Notes: a model not told the origin generated them from the letters alone. A stretch of DNA of 64,000 nucleotides from Streptomyces sp. MST-110588 (GCF_022695595.1 NZ_CP074380.1:434001-498000), one strand, 5' to 3'. Counted from the first letter of the stretch, positions 26,269 to 36,260 are shown. Numbers and translations are program-made.

Positions 26269-29200
26269 TTACGCGTCCGCCCGGTGCCGTACGGAGGAGC
26301 CCGACCGCTCCTTGACGATCTCCAACTGGGCGGGGATGCGCCGGCGCAGGTCGGCGACATGGCTGACGATGCCGACGCTGCGGTCCCGTTCGCGCAGCGA
26401 GTCCAGCACGTCCAGGACCTCGTCCAGGGTCTGTTCGTCGAGGCTGCCGAAGCCCTCGTCGATGAAGAGGGTGTCCAGGCGGGTGCCGCCCGCCTCGTCC
26501 GTGACGACGTCCGCGAGACCCAGCGCCAGCGCCAGCGACGCGAAGAAGGTCTCGCCCCCGGAGAGGCTGGCGGTGTCGCGCTCGTGGCCGGTCCAGGCGT
26601 CGATGACATGCAGGCCCAGGCCCGAGCGGCGGGTGCCGCCGGTGCGCTCGTCGGAGTGGACGAGGGTGTAGCGCCCGGAGGACATACGGTGCAGACGGGC
26701 GCTGGCGGCGGCGGCGACCTGTTCCAGGCGGGCCGCCAGGACGTAGGACTCCAGGCGCATCCGCCGCTCGTTCTCGGCGGAGGTGCCGGCCGCGAGCGAG
26801 GACAGCCGGGCGATGCGCTCGTACTCCGCGCGCAGCGGGGCCAGTTCGCGGGCGTCGTGCTGGGCCCGCGCGGAGAGCCGGTCCAGTTCGGCGCAGCGCT
26901 CGCCGGCCGCGGAGTGTGCCGTGGCGGCGGCGCGCAGCCGGTGGCCGGCGTCCTCCAGCGCGGCGCGGGCCCGTTCCGGCTGCGCGGGCGGCAGCGCCGC
27001 GGCGGCGCGGAGCTGCGGGTCGGCCAGTTCGGCGGCGACCGTGGCGGCCTCGGCCTGCCACTGGTCGAGCCGCTGTTGCAGGGCGCGCCACCGCGCGTCG
27101 TCCAGCAGTGCCCCGGCCGCCGCGCCGGGGGTGTCGAACCCGGCGCGGAAGGACGCGTCGGAGAGCTGTGCGTCGGTCTCCTTGAGCCGCTGGGCACACG
27201 CCTGCGCGGTACGGGCCGCCTCGGCGGCGGCGGCGAGCAGCGCGACCTGGCGCTCCAGCCGCCCGGCCCGTTCGGCCACGCTGGCGCAGCCGTCCCTGGC
27301 GAGCCTCAACTCGGCCTCCAGCGCGGCCTGTTCACGGTCCAGCGCCTCGCGGTGGGAGGTACGGGCCGCGGTCCGGCGTTCGATCCGCCGCTGGTCCTCC
27401 CGGCGCTGCTCGTACTCCCGCTCGGCGCGGGCCAGCGCCTCGCGGGCGGCGTGCAGGCCCGCTCCCTCGGCGTGCGCGCGGGCGTAGGAGTCCCGCAGCT
27501 CCGTGGCCGTACGGGCGAGTTCACCAACGGATGCCTCCCCGGCACCGGCGAGCGCGCCGGCCAGCTCCTCCTTGAGCCCCTGGAGGGCGGCGTCGGCCTT
27601 CTGCCGCGCCTCCTCGGCCGTACGGTAGGCCTCCAGCGCCCGTTCCTCGGTGTCCCGGCCCACATGACCGGCGCCCGCACGGGCCGGCGCCGGGTGCTCG
27701 GTGGCCCCGCACACCGCGCACGCCTGTCCGTCCCTGAGCCCCGCGGCCAGTTCGGCGGCGATGCCGCGCAGCCTGCGGTCCTTCAGGTCCAGCCAGTGCT
27801 CGTGGGCGGCGGCGGCCCGCTCCCTGGCCCGCAGCAGTTCCTGTTCCGCGTCGCGTACCTGGTCCAAGACCCGGTCCCGTCGGCGGGCGGCCTCCAGGCG
27901 CCGTTCGGCCGGCTCGATCTGCGCGCCGAGGTGTTCGGCGCGGGTGGCGGCTTCCTGTGCCGCCTCGATGCGCCGCTGGTGGTCGCGGCGGACGGCGTCC
28001 CAGCCGGCCAGCCATTCGGTGGCGTCCAGGAGGGCCTGCTCGTCGGCGCGCGCCTCCCGTTCGATGGCGGCGCGCTCGCTCTCGATGTCCTGCGCCCGGC
28101 GCTCCGCGCGGCGGGCCGCCTCCAGCGAGCCCAGATCCTGCCGTACCCGCCGTTCCCGTTCGGCGAGCCGGTCGCCCTCCGCGTCGGCGAGGTCGGGGGG
28201 CAGCACGGACCGGCAACGGCGCTCGGCGGTCTGCGCCGCGTCGTGCTCACGCCAGGCGGCGTCGCGCAGGGCCAGCGCGGGGGCGACGTCCGCCGCCGCG
28301 CGGGCCCGCTCCAGTTGGGTACGGACGCTCTCCCGCTCGCCGGCCTGCGCGTCGAGTGCGGCGGCACGGTGGCGGGCCCGCTCGTACCGCTCCTGGAGAC
28401 GGGCACGCTCGCGGGCCTCCTCCAGCCGCCCGGCCGCCGTGGTCTGGTCCGCTTCGGCCAGCGCCAGGGCCGAGGCGGCGATGTCCAGCCGCTCCCGCGC
28501 GCCCGCCCTGGCCACGGCCGCCCGGATCAGTACGGCCTCGGCGAAGCCGGGTTCGCCGGGGGCGGGTACGTCTAGGGCGGGCGCATCGGCGGGGTGCGGG
28601 GCGGCAGCGGTCCGGGAGCCGGCGGCGCGGGCTGTCGTCCGGGAGCCGACGGCGGCGCGGGGCGCGGAAGCCTGAGCCGGTACGGCTGTCCCGGCCGTCC
28701 CGGCTGTTCCGAATGTCCTGGATGCCCCGGCTGTACGCTCCGCGACCGCGGCGGCGCCCGTGGCCGTACGCTTCGCCGCCGTGGCCCGCGGCCCGGTGAC
28801 CGACGGACCGGAACCCGGGGAATCGAAACCTGACGTATCGGGACCCGGTGACCCATGCACCGTCGGACCGGCCAGATCGGCGCTCGCCCCGGCGGCCTGC
28901 GCCATCCGGTGGGCGAGCGCGAGCAGCCGCTCGTCACCGGCGGCGACCCGGTCCGCCGCGGCCTTGCGTCGCGCCGCCAGTTCCTCCTCCAACGCGGCGA
29001 AGCGCCGGGTGTCGAAGAGCCGGCCCAGCAGGCGGGCGCGGGCCTCGGCGTCGGCGCGCAGGAAGCGCGCGAAGTCCCCCTGCGGCAGCAGGACGACCTG
29101 GCAGAACTGCTCCTTGCTCATGCCCAGGAGCTGGCTGATCTCCTCACCGATCTCCTGATGCGACCGGCTGAGCGCCTTCCACCGCCCGCCGGGAGGCCGC

Positions 29201-29676
29201 CCGGCCACGTCCGCGTCCCCGAAGCCCCCGGAGTCTCCAGCGCCCTCGGAGTTCTGGGAGTTCCCGTTGCTCCCGGCGCCCCCCGTTCCCTCTCCTTCCG
29301 CCCCCTCCCCCACGACGTACTCCCGCAGCCGGCTCTGCGCCTTCTCCCGCGTCGTACCGCTCCCCCGCTTCTTGGGGCGCGGCTGCTCCGGCAGCCGGGT
29401 GATCTCCAACCGCCGCCCGGCCACGGTCAGTTCGAGGACGACCTCGGTGGGCGTCCAGGGGTCGGCCAGGTCGCTGCGCAGCGCCTGCCCGCCCTGCCGG
29501 GCGCCCGGCACCGACCCGTACAGCGCGAAGCAGACCGCGTCCAGGACGGAGGTCTTGCCCGCGCCCGTCGGTCCGTGGAGGAGGAAAAGGCCGCCGCGCG
29601 AAAGGCGGTCGAAGTCGATGGTCTGGGTCCGGGCGAACGGGCCGAAGGCCGTGACGGACAGCCGGTGCAGCCTCAT
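26269..29676 (-). CDS. sbcC: Exonuclease subunit SbcC (Rad50-like ATPase)
   Basis: 1135 residues from ATG 29676, overlapping the sbcD stop by ATGA. Walker A GPTGAGKTS (about 36-44), zinc-hook CAVCG in the middle of the coiled coils, the ABC signature LSGGETFFASLALALG and Walker B/D-loop LFIDEGFGSLD near the end. SbcCD is an ATP-dependent double-strand exonuclease and hairpin endonuclease used in repair. An Ala/Thr/Gly-rich insert (about residues 265-372) makes it longer than average. The frame extends upstream of 29676 through sbcD in another frame and is not coding there. Confidence 0.95.
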   Translation of the reverse strand: MRLHRLSVTAFGPFARTQTIDFDRLSRGGLFLLHGPTGAGKTSVLDAVCFALYGSVPGARQGGQALRSDLADPWTPTEVVLELTVAGRRLEITRLPEQPRPKKRGSGTTREKAQSRLREYVVGEGAEGEGTGGAGSNGNSQNSEGAGDSGGFGDADVAGRPPGGRWKALSRSHQEIGEEISQLLGMSKEQFCQVVLLPQGDFARFLRADAEARARLLGRLFDTRRFAALEEELAARRKAAADRVAAGDERLLALAHRMAQAAGASADLAGPTVHGSPGPDTSGFDSPGSGPSVTGPRATAAKRTATGAAAVAERTAGASRTFGTAGTAGTAVPAQASAPRAAVGSRTTARAAGSRTAAAPHPADAPALDVPAPGEPGFAEAVLIRAAVARAGARERLDIAASALALAEADQTTAAGRLEEARERARLQERYERARHRAAALDAQAGERESVRTQLERARAAADVAPALALRDAAWREHDAAQTAERRCRSVLPPDLADAEGDRLAERERRVRQDLGSLEAARRAERRAQDIESERAAIEREARADEQALLDATEWLAGWDAVRRDHQRRIEAAQEAATRAEHLGAQIEPAERRLEAARRRDRVLDQVRDAEQELLRARERAAAAHEHWLDLKDRRLRGIAAELAAGLRDGQACAVCGATEHPAPARAGAGHVGRDTEERALEAYRTAEEARQKADAALQGLKEELAGALAGAGEASVGELARTATELRDSYARAHAEGAGLHAAREALARAEREYEQRREDQRRIERRTAARTSHREALDREQAALEAELRLARDGCASVAERAGRLERQVALLAAAAEAARTAQACAQRLKETDAQLSDASFRAGFDTPGAAAGALLDDARWRALQQRLDQWQAEAATVAAELADPQLRAAAALPPAQPERARAALEDAGHRLRAAATAHSAAGERCAELDRLSARAQHDARELAPLRAEYERIARLSSLAAGTSAENERRMRLESYVLAARLEQVAAAASARLHRMSSGRYTLVHSDERTGGTRRSGLGLHVIDAWTGHERDTASLSGGETFFASLALALGLADVVTDEAGGTRLDTLFIDEGFGSLDEQTLDEVLDVLDSLRERDRSVGIVSHVADLRRRIPAQLEIVKERSGSSVRHRADA

Positions 29677-30839
29677 CGCGCCACCTCGCGCACCGCGTCG
29701 CCGGCCCGTACGTCCTCGATGGCCGACCGCAGCACCGCCCGCTCCTCCTCGTCGGCCGCGCGCCCGGCCCGTACGTGTTCCACGAAGTCCTCGGCGATCT
29801 CCTGGTCGCTGCGTCCGCGCAGCCGCTGCGCGTAGGAGGCCAGGGAGCGCGCGGGGCCCTCCTCGGGGTCGAAGGCGAGGCTGAGGATGTGCGGGAAGCG
29901 CGCCGCCAGCCGGGCCATTGGCTCGTGCGGGCGGGCGGCGTCGGTGAGGGTCGCCTCCACCCACGCGTCCTCGTGCCGGGCCAGGTCCGGGTCCTTCAGC
30001 AGGTCCGCCAGCCGACCGCGGACGCGGGCCAGCGGCCGGGGCACCGGGCAGTCCAGCCGCTCGGCGCCCACCTCGCCGCCGGGCCCGAGGTCGATGAGCC
30101 ACATCGACTTGCGGTGGTGGACCTCGGAGAAGGAGTACGCGAGCGGGGAGCCGGAGTAGCGGACCCGGTCGTTGATCGTCTGGCAGCCGTGCAGATGGCC
30201 GAGCGCCACGTAGTCCACGCCGTCGAAGACGGCCGCCGGCACGGAGGCGACACCGCCGACGGTGATGTCCCGCTCGCTGTCGCTGGGAGCGCCGCCGGTC
30301 ACGAAGGCGTGCGCGAGCACCACCGACCGGGTCCCCGCCGGGCGGCTCGCCAGATCGGCCCGTACGCGCTCCATGGCAGCGCCCAGCACCGCGGCGTGGT
30401 CGGCCTTCTCCGCGCCGAGTTCCGCACGGACCATGGCGGGCTCCAGGTACGGCAGGCCGTACAGCGCGACCTCGCCGTGCGCGTCGTCCAGCACGACGGG
30501 CACGGCGCAGCCCGCCGGGTCGGTCCGCAGGTGGACGCCGGCCTTCTCCATGAGTCCGGACCCGACGCCCAGCCGGCGGGCGGAGTCGTGGTTGCCGGAG
30601 ATCATGACGGTGGGGACGCCGAGGCCGGCGAGGCGGTGGAGCGCCTCGTCGAAAAGTTCGACGGCGGCCAGCGGCGGTACGGCCCGGTCGTAGACGTCCC
30701 CGGCCACGACCACGGCCTCGACCTCACGCTCCTGGACGGTGGCGACCAGATGATCGAGGAACGCCCGCTGCGCGGGCAGCATGTTCACCCGGTGAAAGGC
30801 CCGCCCCAGATGCCAGTCGGAGGTGTGCAGAATCCTCAC
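29673..30839 (-). CDS. sbcD: Exonuclease subunit SbcD (Mre11-like nuclease)
   Basis: 388 residues from GTG 30839, which has GGAG eight bases upstream. Calcineurin-type phosphoesterase motifs in order: DWHLGR (residues 8-13), GDVYDRAVP, GNHDS, LAHAF and GHLHG. These bind the two metal ions of the nuclease. It forms the SbcCD complex with the next gene, with which it is translationally coupled. Confidence 0.95.
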   Translation of the reverse strand: MRILHTSDWHLGRAFHRVNMLPAQRAFLDHLVATVQEREVEAVVVAGDVYDRAVPPLAAVELFDEALHRLAGLGVPTVMISGNHDSARRLGVGSGLMEKAGVHLRTDPAGCAVPVVLDDAHGEVALYGLPYLEPAMVRAELGAEKADHAAVLGAAMERVRADLASRPAGTRSVVLAHAFVTGGAPSDSERDITVGGVASVPAAVFDGVDYVALGHLHGCQTINDRVRYSGSPLAYSFSEVHHRKSMWLIDLGPGGEVGAERLDCPVPRPLARVRGRLADLLKDPDLARHEDAWVEATLTDAARPHEPMARLAARFPHILSLAFDPEEGPARSLASYAQRLRGRSDQEIAEDFVEHVRAGRAADEEERAVLRSAIEDVRAGDAVREVAR

Positions 30840-31149
30840 AGCACCGCTCCGGCCCGCATGTCCACCATTTCTCCGCTCACACTCCCACAACGGCACCAGC
30901 ACCGGCACCGTTCCCAGCACCGACCACGCCGGCGCCGATGGGCACCGTACCCATCACCGACCTCAGTGTGCCTTCTCCGCCGGAAGCCGGTCGAACGAGT
31001 GAACGGTCGAACGGAGGTGCTGCCGGTCGGCGACGAGCCGGAAACGGGCCCTTTCGGCCGCGGCCGGGTGGCCAGGTGACCGGGCGGAGTGATCCGCATC
31101 ACCGTATGAGGCAGGAGGCCCTCTGCTCACACAGGCGCAGGTGAGCACC
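30840..31149. other. Intergenic region upstream of sbcD
   Basis: About 310 bp with no credible gene. It contains an inverted repeat GATGGG/CCCATC (30937-30955) with TACGGT in its loop on the minus strand, a plausible sbcD promoter/operator zone, and a spaced direct repeat GGTCGAACG near 30990-31015. No LexA-type box was seen. Confidence 0.35.
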
Positions 31150-31189
31150 GGGGCGGGGCGGGCCGGCTGTACGCGGCCCGCCCCGCCCC
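31150..31189 (-). terminator. Strong hairpin after the UvrA-like gene
   Basis: A perfect 16-bp G+C stem (31150-31165 with 31174-31189) around the 8-base loop GCTGTACG, 12 bases beyond the UvrA-like stop. Symmetric, so it may act on both strands. Confidence 0.75.
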
Positions 31190-31201
31190 GCCCTGGTCCG
31201 G

Positions 31202-33520
31202 CTATGCGTCGCCGCCGGTCCCGCTCACGTACTCCCGCAGATGCCGGGCGGTGAGCGTGTCCCCGTGCGAGACGAGGTCGGCCGGGGTGCCGGTGAAGAC
31301 GACCCGGCCGCCGTCGTGGCCGCCGCCCGGTCCGAGGTCGATGATCCGGTCGGCGTGCGCCATGACGGCCTGGTGGTGCTCGATGACGACGACCGAGTTC
31401 CCGTCGTCGACCAGCCGGTCCAGCAGGGCGAGCAGCTTGTCCACGTCCGCCATGTGCAGGCCGGTGGTCGGCTCGTCCAGCACGTAGGTGGCGGACCGCT
31501 CCGCCATGTGGATGGCGAGCTTGAGGCGCTGCCGTTCGCCACCGGAGAGGGTGTTCAGCGGCTGGCCCAGGCGCAGATAGCTCAGGCCCACGTCCGAGAG
31601 CCGGCCCAGGATGGCGTGCGCCTGGCCGGCGGGGAAGAACTCGTGCGCCTGCGCCACCGACATGCCCAGCACCTCGCTGATGTTCTTGCCGCGCAGTGTG
31701 TAGGTGAGCACCTCGGGGGTGAAGCGCCGGCCCTCGCACTTCTCGCAGACCGAGGCGACCCCGGCCATCATGGCGAGGTCGGTGTAGACCAGCCCGATGC
31801 CGTTGCAGTGCGGGCAGGCACCCTCGGAGTTGGCGCTGAACAGGGCCGCCTTGACGCCGTTGGCCTTGGCGAAGGCGGTACGGATCGGGTTCAGCAGACC
31901 GGTGTAGGTGGCCGGGTTGCTGCGGCGCGAGCCGCGTATCGGGGACTGGTCGGCGACGACCACACCGTCCCGGCCCGAGACGTTGCCGTGGATCAGCGAG
32001 CTCTTGCCGGACCCGGCGACGCCGGTGACCACGGTCAGCACGCCCAGCGGGATGTCGACGTCGACGTTCTTCAGGTTGTGCTGCCTGGCGCCCCTGATCT
32101 TCAGGTGACCGGTGGGCGTACGGACCGTCCCGCGCAGCCGGGCGCGGTGCTCCAGGTGGCGCCCGGTCAGCGTCCCGGAGGCGCGCAGTCCGGCCACGTC
32201 GCCGGTGTAGCAGACCCGGCCGCCGGCGGTGCCCGCGCCGGGCCCGAGGTCGACGACGTGGTCGGCGATGGCGATGACCTCGGGCTTGTGCTCGACCACC
32301 AGTACCGTGTTGCCCTTGTCGCGCAGCCGCAGCAGCAGGTCGTTCATCCGCTGGATGTCGTGCGGATGCAGCCCGATGGTGGGTTCGTCGAAGACGTACG
32401 TGACGTCCGTCAGGCTGGAGCCGAGGTGGCGCACCATCTTGACCCGCTGGGCCTCGCCGCCGGAGAGGGTCGAGGAGGGGCGGTCCAGGCTCAGATAGCC
32501 CAGGCCGATCTCGACCAGCGAATCCAGGGTGTGGCGCAGTGCCTCCAGCAGCGGCGCCACGGAGGGATCGTCGAGGCCGTGGACGAAGCCGGCCAGGTCG
32601 CTGATCTGCATCGCCGAGCACTGGGCGATGTTGACGCCGTTGATCGTGGAGGACAGTGCGGCGGGGCTCAGCCGGGTACCCCCGCAGGAAGGGCAGTCGG
32701 CGAAGACCACGGCCCGGTCCACGAACGCCCGCACGTGGGACTGCATCGCGTCCCGGTCCTTGGCCAGGAAGGTCCGCTGGATCTTCAGGACCAGTCCCTC
32801 GTACGTGAGGTTGTGCGTACCGACGCTGACCTTGACGGACGGCTTGTGGAGCAGGTCCTCCCATTCGGCGGGGGTGAAGTCCTTGAGCTTCTTGTCCGGG
32901 TCGTAGAAGCCGGAGTGGGCCATCACCTGCCACTGCCAGGAGCCGACGGCGAACCCCGGTACGGTGATGGCCCCTTCGTTGAGCGAGAGTTCGCGGTCCA
33001 GTAGCTGATCGACATCGATCTTCGATTTCTGTCCGAGGCCCTCGCAGTCGGGGCACATCCCCTCGGCGCTGTTGAAGCTGAAGGCGCTGGAGGTCCCTAT
33101 GTAAGGGGTACCGATCCGGCTGAAGACGATCCGCAGCATCGTGTACGCGTCGGTCGCCGTACCGACGGTGGAACGGGAGTTGGCGCCCATCCGCTCCTGA
33201 TCCACGACGATGGCCGCGCTCAGATTGCGCAGTTGGTCCACATCCGGCCGGCCGAGGCTGGGCATGAACGACTGGATGAAGGCCGTGTACGTCTCGTTGA
33301 TCAGCCGCTGCGACTCCGCGGCGATGGTACCGAACACCAGCGAGGACTTCCCGGATCCGGAGACCCCGGTGAAGACCGTGAGCCGGCGTTTGGGGATGTC
33401 CAGGGAGACGTCTGCCAGGTTGTTCTCCCGGGCCCCGCGGACCTGGATGGTGTCGTGGCGGTCCGCGGGCGGCGGGGAGCCGGCGGCGGTCGGCTGGTGG
33501 CTGGACAGGTCTTGCGGCAT
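31202..33520 (-). CDS. UvrA-like ABC ATPase (DrrC-type, short UvrA)
   Basis: 772 residues from ATG 33520, preceded by AGGAGAG. Two ABC modules: Walker A GVSGSGKSS and GVAGSGKSS, signatures LSGGEAQR and LSGGERQR, and zinc-finger remnants CPDC, CPSC, CPHC and CEKC. At 772 residues it is much shorter than housekeeping UvrA (about 950), like DrrC of the daunorubicin producer, a self-resistance protein that removes intercalated drug from DNA. No antibiotic cluster is visible here, so a general DNA-damage or xenobiotic tolerance role is inferred. The frame is open upstream into the SUKH-like gene. Confidence 0.9.
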   Translation of the reverse strand: MPQDLSSHQPTAAGSPPPADRHDTIQVRGARENNLADVSLDIPKRRLTVFTGVSGSGKSSLVFGTIAAESQRLINETYTAFIQSFMPSLGRPDVDQLRNLSAAIVVDQERMGANSRSTVGTATDAYTMLRIVFSRIGTPYIGTSSAFSFNSAEGMCPDCEGLGQKSKIDVDQLLDRELSLNEGAITVPGFAVGSWQWQVMAHSGFYDPDKKLKDFTPAEWEDLLHKPSVKVSVGTHNLTYEGLVLKIQRTFLAKDRDAMQSHVRAFVDRAVVFADCPSCGGTRLSPAALSSTINGVNIAQCSAMQISDLAGFVHGLDDPSVAPLLEALRHTLDSLVEIGLGYLSLDRPSSTLSGGEAQRVKMVRHLGSSLTDVTYVFDEPTIGLHPHDIQRMNDLLLRLRDKGNTVLVVEHKPEVIAIADHVVDLGPGAGTAGGRVCYTGDVAGLRASGTLTGRHLEHRARLRGTVRTPTGHLKIRGARQHNLKNVDVDIPLGVLTVVTGVAGSGKSSLIHGNVSGRDGVVVADQSPIRGSRRSNPATYTGLLNPIRTAFAKANGVKAALFSANSEGACPHCNGIGLVYTDLAMMAGVASVCEKCEGRRFTPEVLTYTLRGKNISEVLGMSVAQAHEFFPAGQAHAILGRLSDVGLSYLRLGQPLNTLSGGERQRLKLAIHMAERSATYVLDEPTTGLHMADVDKLLALLDRLVDDGNSVVVIEHHQAVMAHADRIIDLGPGGGHDGGRVVFTGTPADLVSHGDTLTARHLREYVSGTGGDA

Positions 33521-34239
33521 ACCGGCTCTCCTGGGTTCCCTGTTGATCCGTACGGGTCCGGGCGCCCCGGCGCGACACCTGCCAAGGTGCCTGCTGGTGA
33601 CGCGGATTGGGGGCTCGGGCAGCCGCACTCTCCCTGGCCGGCCCGCCCGGACCCGTACATACTGCCCTGCGCCGGGCCGTTGCGCCGCTCGATTAGCAGG
33701 CCCCATCGGAAAGGGCCGGTTATCAGGACTGGCCCTTACGTTGGCTCCGGCGCACTCGAAGGTGGCGTACCGCGAACCGCCGGCCGTGTCGCGGATGTCC
33801 TCCAGGACGAGCGGCCACCAGCTCTCGCGATCGGCGAAGGCCGTCGGGTCCAGGGCGGGCAACCACCGCTCCGCGTCCGCGAACGCCTCCGCCGCGACCT
33901 GCGGCCGGCCGGTGCCGAGGATGACGCGCAGCGCTTCGTCCAGGAGGAAAAGTGACCGGGCGAAGACGTCGGCCGAGGTGTTCACATACCGCGACGGCTC
34001 GTCGTCGTCGAGGAGTACGGCCTCCACGGCGCCTCCGGGCTGACGCACAACTCGTAGCCCCGGTCCGTACCGAGCCGCACCAGTGCCCGGTGCTCTTCGG
34101 CGGCCGGTTCCCGGCCGACGGAGGCCGCGTATTCACCAAGCGCCACGGGATCGGTCGCAGAGGTGGAGAAGTAAGGGCCCACCTGGCAGGGGACGGCGAT
34201 CTGTCCGATGTGGCGTATGTGGTCTTCCGGGGCCGTCAT
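33521..34239 (-). pseudogene. SUKH-4-like immunity-family protein, frame broken by one base
   Basis: The N-terminal half (TAPEDHIRHIGQIAVPCQVG ... RYELCVSP) starts at ATG 34239 with AGGAG seven bases upstream. The second half (GGAVEAVLLDDDEPSRYVNTSADVFARSLFLLDEALR ... SWWPLVLEDIRDT) lies in the frame that leads into the UvrA-like gene. One extra base near 34035-34036 joins them. NTSADVFARSL and the WWPLVLEDI end are typical of SUKH-4 immunity proteins, which neutralise nuclease or deaminase toxins. No stop codon occurs before the UvrA-like start, so the true 3' end is uncertain; the domain itself ends near 33785. No toxin gene is adjacent. Confidence 0.6.
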
Positions 34240-34341
34240 GCGGTGCTCCTGGATCGATCGTGGGCAGCCGTGAACCGCCGCGGAACATGGTCTTCGCGAT
34301 CTACGACATCGGCGGGGGCGCACCGGTTTCGATCAGCGTCT

Positions 34342-36072
34342 TCATTCCGGACCGGATGACCGGCCGGCCCGCGCCGCCGTGCGGTGGGCGACACCTGCCC
34401 GTACCGCCCAGAAGAAGACCGCCAGGGCGACGGCCGCCACGGTGAGCGAGTCGTACGGGGCGGGCAGCCGCCCGGAGCCCTTGAAGGTGCCCAGCCAGGA
34501 CAGGACGGTCAGCGCCGCCAGGTACACCACCAGCCAGGCGCCGGTACGCAGCTCGGCGACGAGGGGGCGCCACCGGCCGGCGCCGGTCGGTCCGGGACCG
34601 GCCTGGCCGGCGCCGCCGGTCCGGCCGCCCGGCACGCCCGGCACCCCCGGTTCACCGGTGCGCCGCATGACGGCGAAGAGCAGCAGGCCGCCGAGGACGA
34701 GCGGCAGGGCCAGCCGCAGGTCGTGCCAGCCGGACCAGTAGACGAACTCGCTCGCCACCACGAAGCTGACCGGCGCGATCCAGCGCAGCCCCGGCACCCA
34801 GCCGGCGGTGCCGCCCGGCTCGGCGCGGAAGACCGCGACGGCGACCGCCGAGGCTGCGTAAATCAGCAGATACATGTCCCCCATGACGCTGACGATCTCC
34901 TGCCAGCCCCCGAACGGCAGCAGGAAGACCACGATGACGGCGAGGTTGACCGCCAGAGCCCGGCGCGGCACGCCGAACCGTTCGTTCACCGCCATGAAGA
35001 ACCGCGGGATGGTGCCGTTCTTGGCGAGCGCGTAGGTGTGCCGGGCGTTGATCGCGACGCCCACGTACGCCGAGCCGCCCGGGGAGAGCACCGCGTCCGC
35101 GTAGAGCAGTCCGGAGAGCCAGTGCAGGTTGAGGATCAGTGCGAGCTGCCCGAAGGGCGACTCGAAGGAGACGCCGTGCCAGCCGCCGCCGAGGAGGTCG
35201 TCGGGCACGGTGAAAAGGAAGGCCAGTTGCAGCGCCAGGTACATCAGTACGGCCAGGCCGATGCCCGCCAGGACCGCGGCGGGGATGGACCGGCGGGGGT
35301 TGCGGGTCTCGCCCGAGAAGTCCAGCGGTGCCTGGAAGCCGTTGACGGAGTAGACGATGCCGCCGCCGGCCAGCGCGGTCAGACAGGCCGCGTAGCCGTA
35401 CGGGGCGAATCCGCCGTGGTCCGTCAGCCGTCCGGAGTGCCACCCGGAGGCGAACAGGGCGATGACGGTGACCAGCGGTACGGCGATCTTGAAGATCGAG
35501 ATCAGGTTGTTCAGCCGTGCGAACAGGCGCACCGCGAACCAGTTGAGCGCCGTCAGCAGCACGCTCAGCCCGGCGGCCAGGGCCAGCCCGCCGGCCGTCA
35601 GCGTGCCGCCGTCGTAGATGCCGGGCAGGTAGTGCGCGGCGTACTGCATGATCGCGCTGATCTCGGCCGCGGTGCCACCCACCGACAGCAGCACCGACCA
35701 GCCGACGAGCGTGCCGACCAGGCGTCCGCTGGCCTGGAGCGGCCAGCGGACGGTGCCTCCGCCCTCCGGGCGGGACGCCCCCAGCTCGATCATGACCAGG
35801 GCGACCAGCGCGCACAGCAGGCCCGCCCCGATCCAGGACAGCAGGGCGGCGGGGCCCGCGGTCTGTGCGGCGTACAGGGCCGCGAACAGCCAGCCGGAGC
35901 CGACGATGTTGGAGAACCCGATCGCCGTCAGGCCCCAGAACCCCAGGTCCCGGTGCAATCGGCGCTCCTGCGCCAGCACTTCCGGCGCGCCGGTCCCATC
36001 GACCCCACCCGGCACCGCCGCCGGTACCGGTCCTGGCTCGGGCACCGGTGCGGGCACCTGACGTTCCGACAC
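34342..36072 (-). CDS. APC-family amino acid permease
   Basis: 576 residues from GTG 36072, with AGGAGG eight bases upstream. About 12 membrane segments; the first has the APC substrate-backbone motif GFSNIVGSGWLF. The fourth-to-sixth segment region includes FQAPLDFSGETRNPRRSIP, typical of amino acid/polyamine permeases. The tail loop is Pro/Gly-rich. Likely an amino acid importer; substrate unknown. Its promoter region is shared with the divergent fucosidase gene. Confidence 0.9.
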   Translation of the reverse strand: MSERQVPAPVPEPGPVPAAVPGGVDGTGAPEVLAQERRLHRDLGFWGLTAIGFSNIVGSGWLFAALYAAQTAGPAALLSWIGAGLLCALVALVMIELGASRPEGGGTVRWPLQASGRLVGTLVGWSVLLSVGGTAAEISAIMQYAAHYLPGIYDGGTLTAGGLALAAGLSVLLTALNWFAVRLFARLNNLISIFKIAVPLVTVIALFASGWHSGRLTDHGGFAPYGYAACLTALAGGGIVYSVNGFQAPLDFSGETRNPRRSIPAAVLAGIGLAVLMYLALQLAFLFTVPDDLLGGGWHGVSFESPFGQLALILNLHWLSGLLYADAVLSPGGSAYVGVAINARHTYALAKNGTIPRFFMAVNERFGVPRRALAVNLAVIVVFLLPFGGWQEIVSVMGDMYLLIYAASAVAVAVFRAEPGGTAGWVPGLRWIAPVSFVVASEFVYWSGWHDLRLALPLVLGGLLLFAVMRRTGEPGVPGVPGGRTGGAGQAGPGPTGAGRWRPLVAELRTGAWLVVYLAALTVLSWLGTFKGSGRLPAPYDSLTVAAVALAVFFWAVRAGVAHRTAARAGRSSGPE

Positions 36073-36246
36073 GAAATATCCTCCTGGCTTGCTGCTGCGG
36101 CTCTGCGGCCCTCTGCGTCTCTGCGACGTCCGTGATGTCCGTGACGCGTCCGACGTGTGTAACACCTGCGGTGAGGGCTCTGGAGCGGATTCTCCCGCTC
36201 CGCATCAAGGAAACATCACGTCACCACGCGCTCCGTCAACGCAGGA

Positions 36247-36260
36247 TGACAACTGTGTCA
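36247..36260. promoter_or_regulatory. Inverted repeat in the permease/fucosidase divergent region
   Basis: TGACA-ACTG-TGTCA, an exact 5-bp dyad, lies 76 bases before the fucosidase start. Candidate operator; no regulator gene is adjacent. Confidence 0.35.

Noticed and set aside
26260..28575. 771-codon plus-strand ORF inside sbcC
   Set aside because: It is the antisense shadow of a well-supported sbcC gene; its translation is Gly/Arg-rich without domains.
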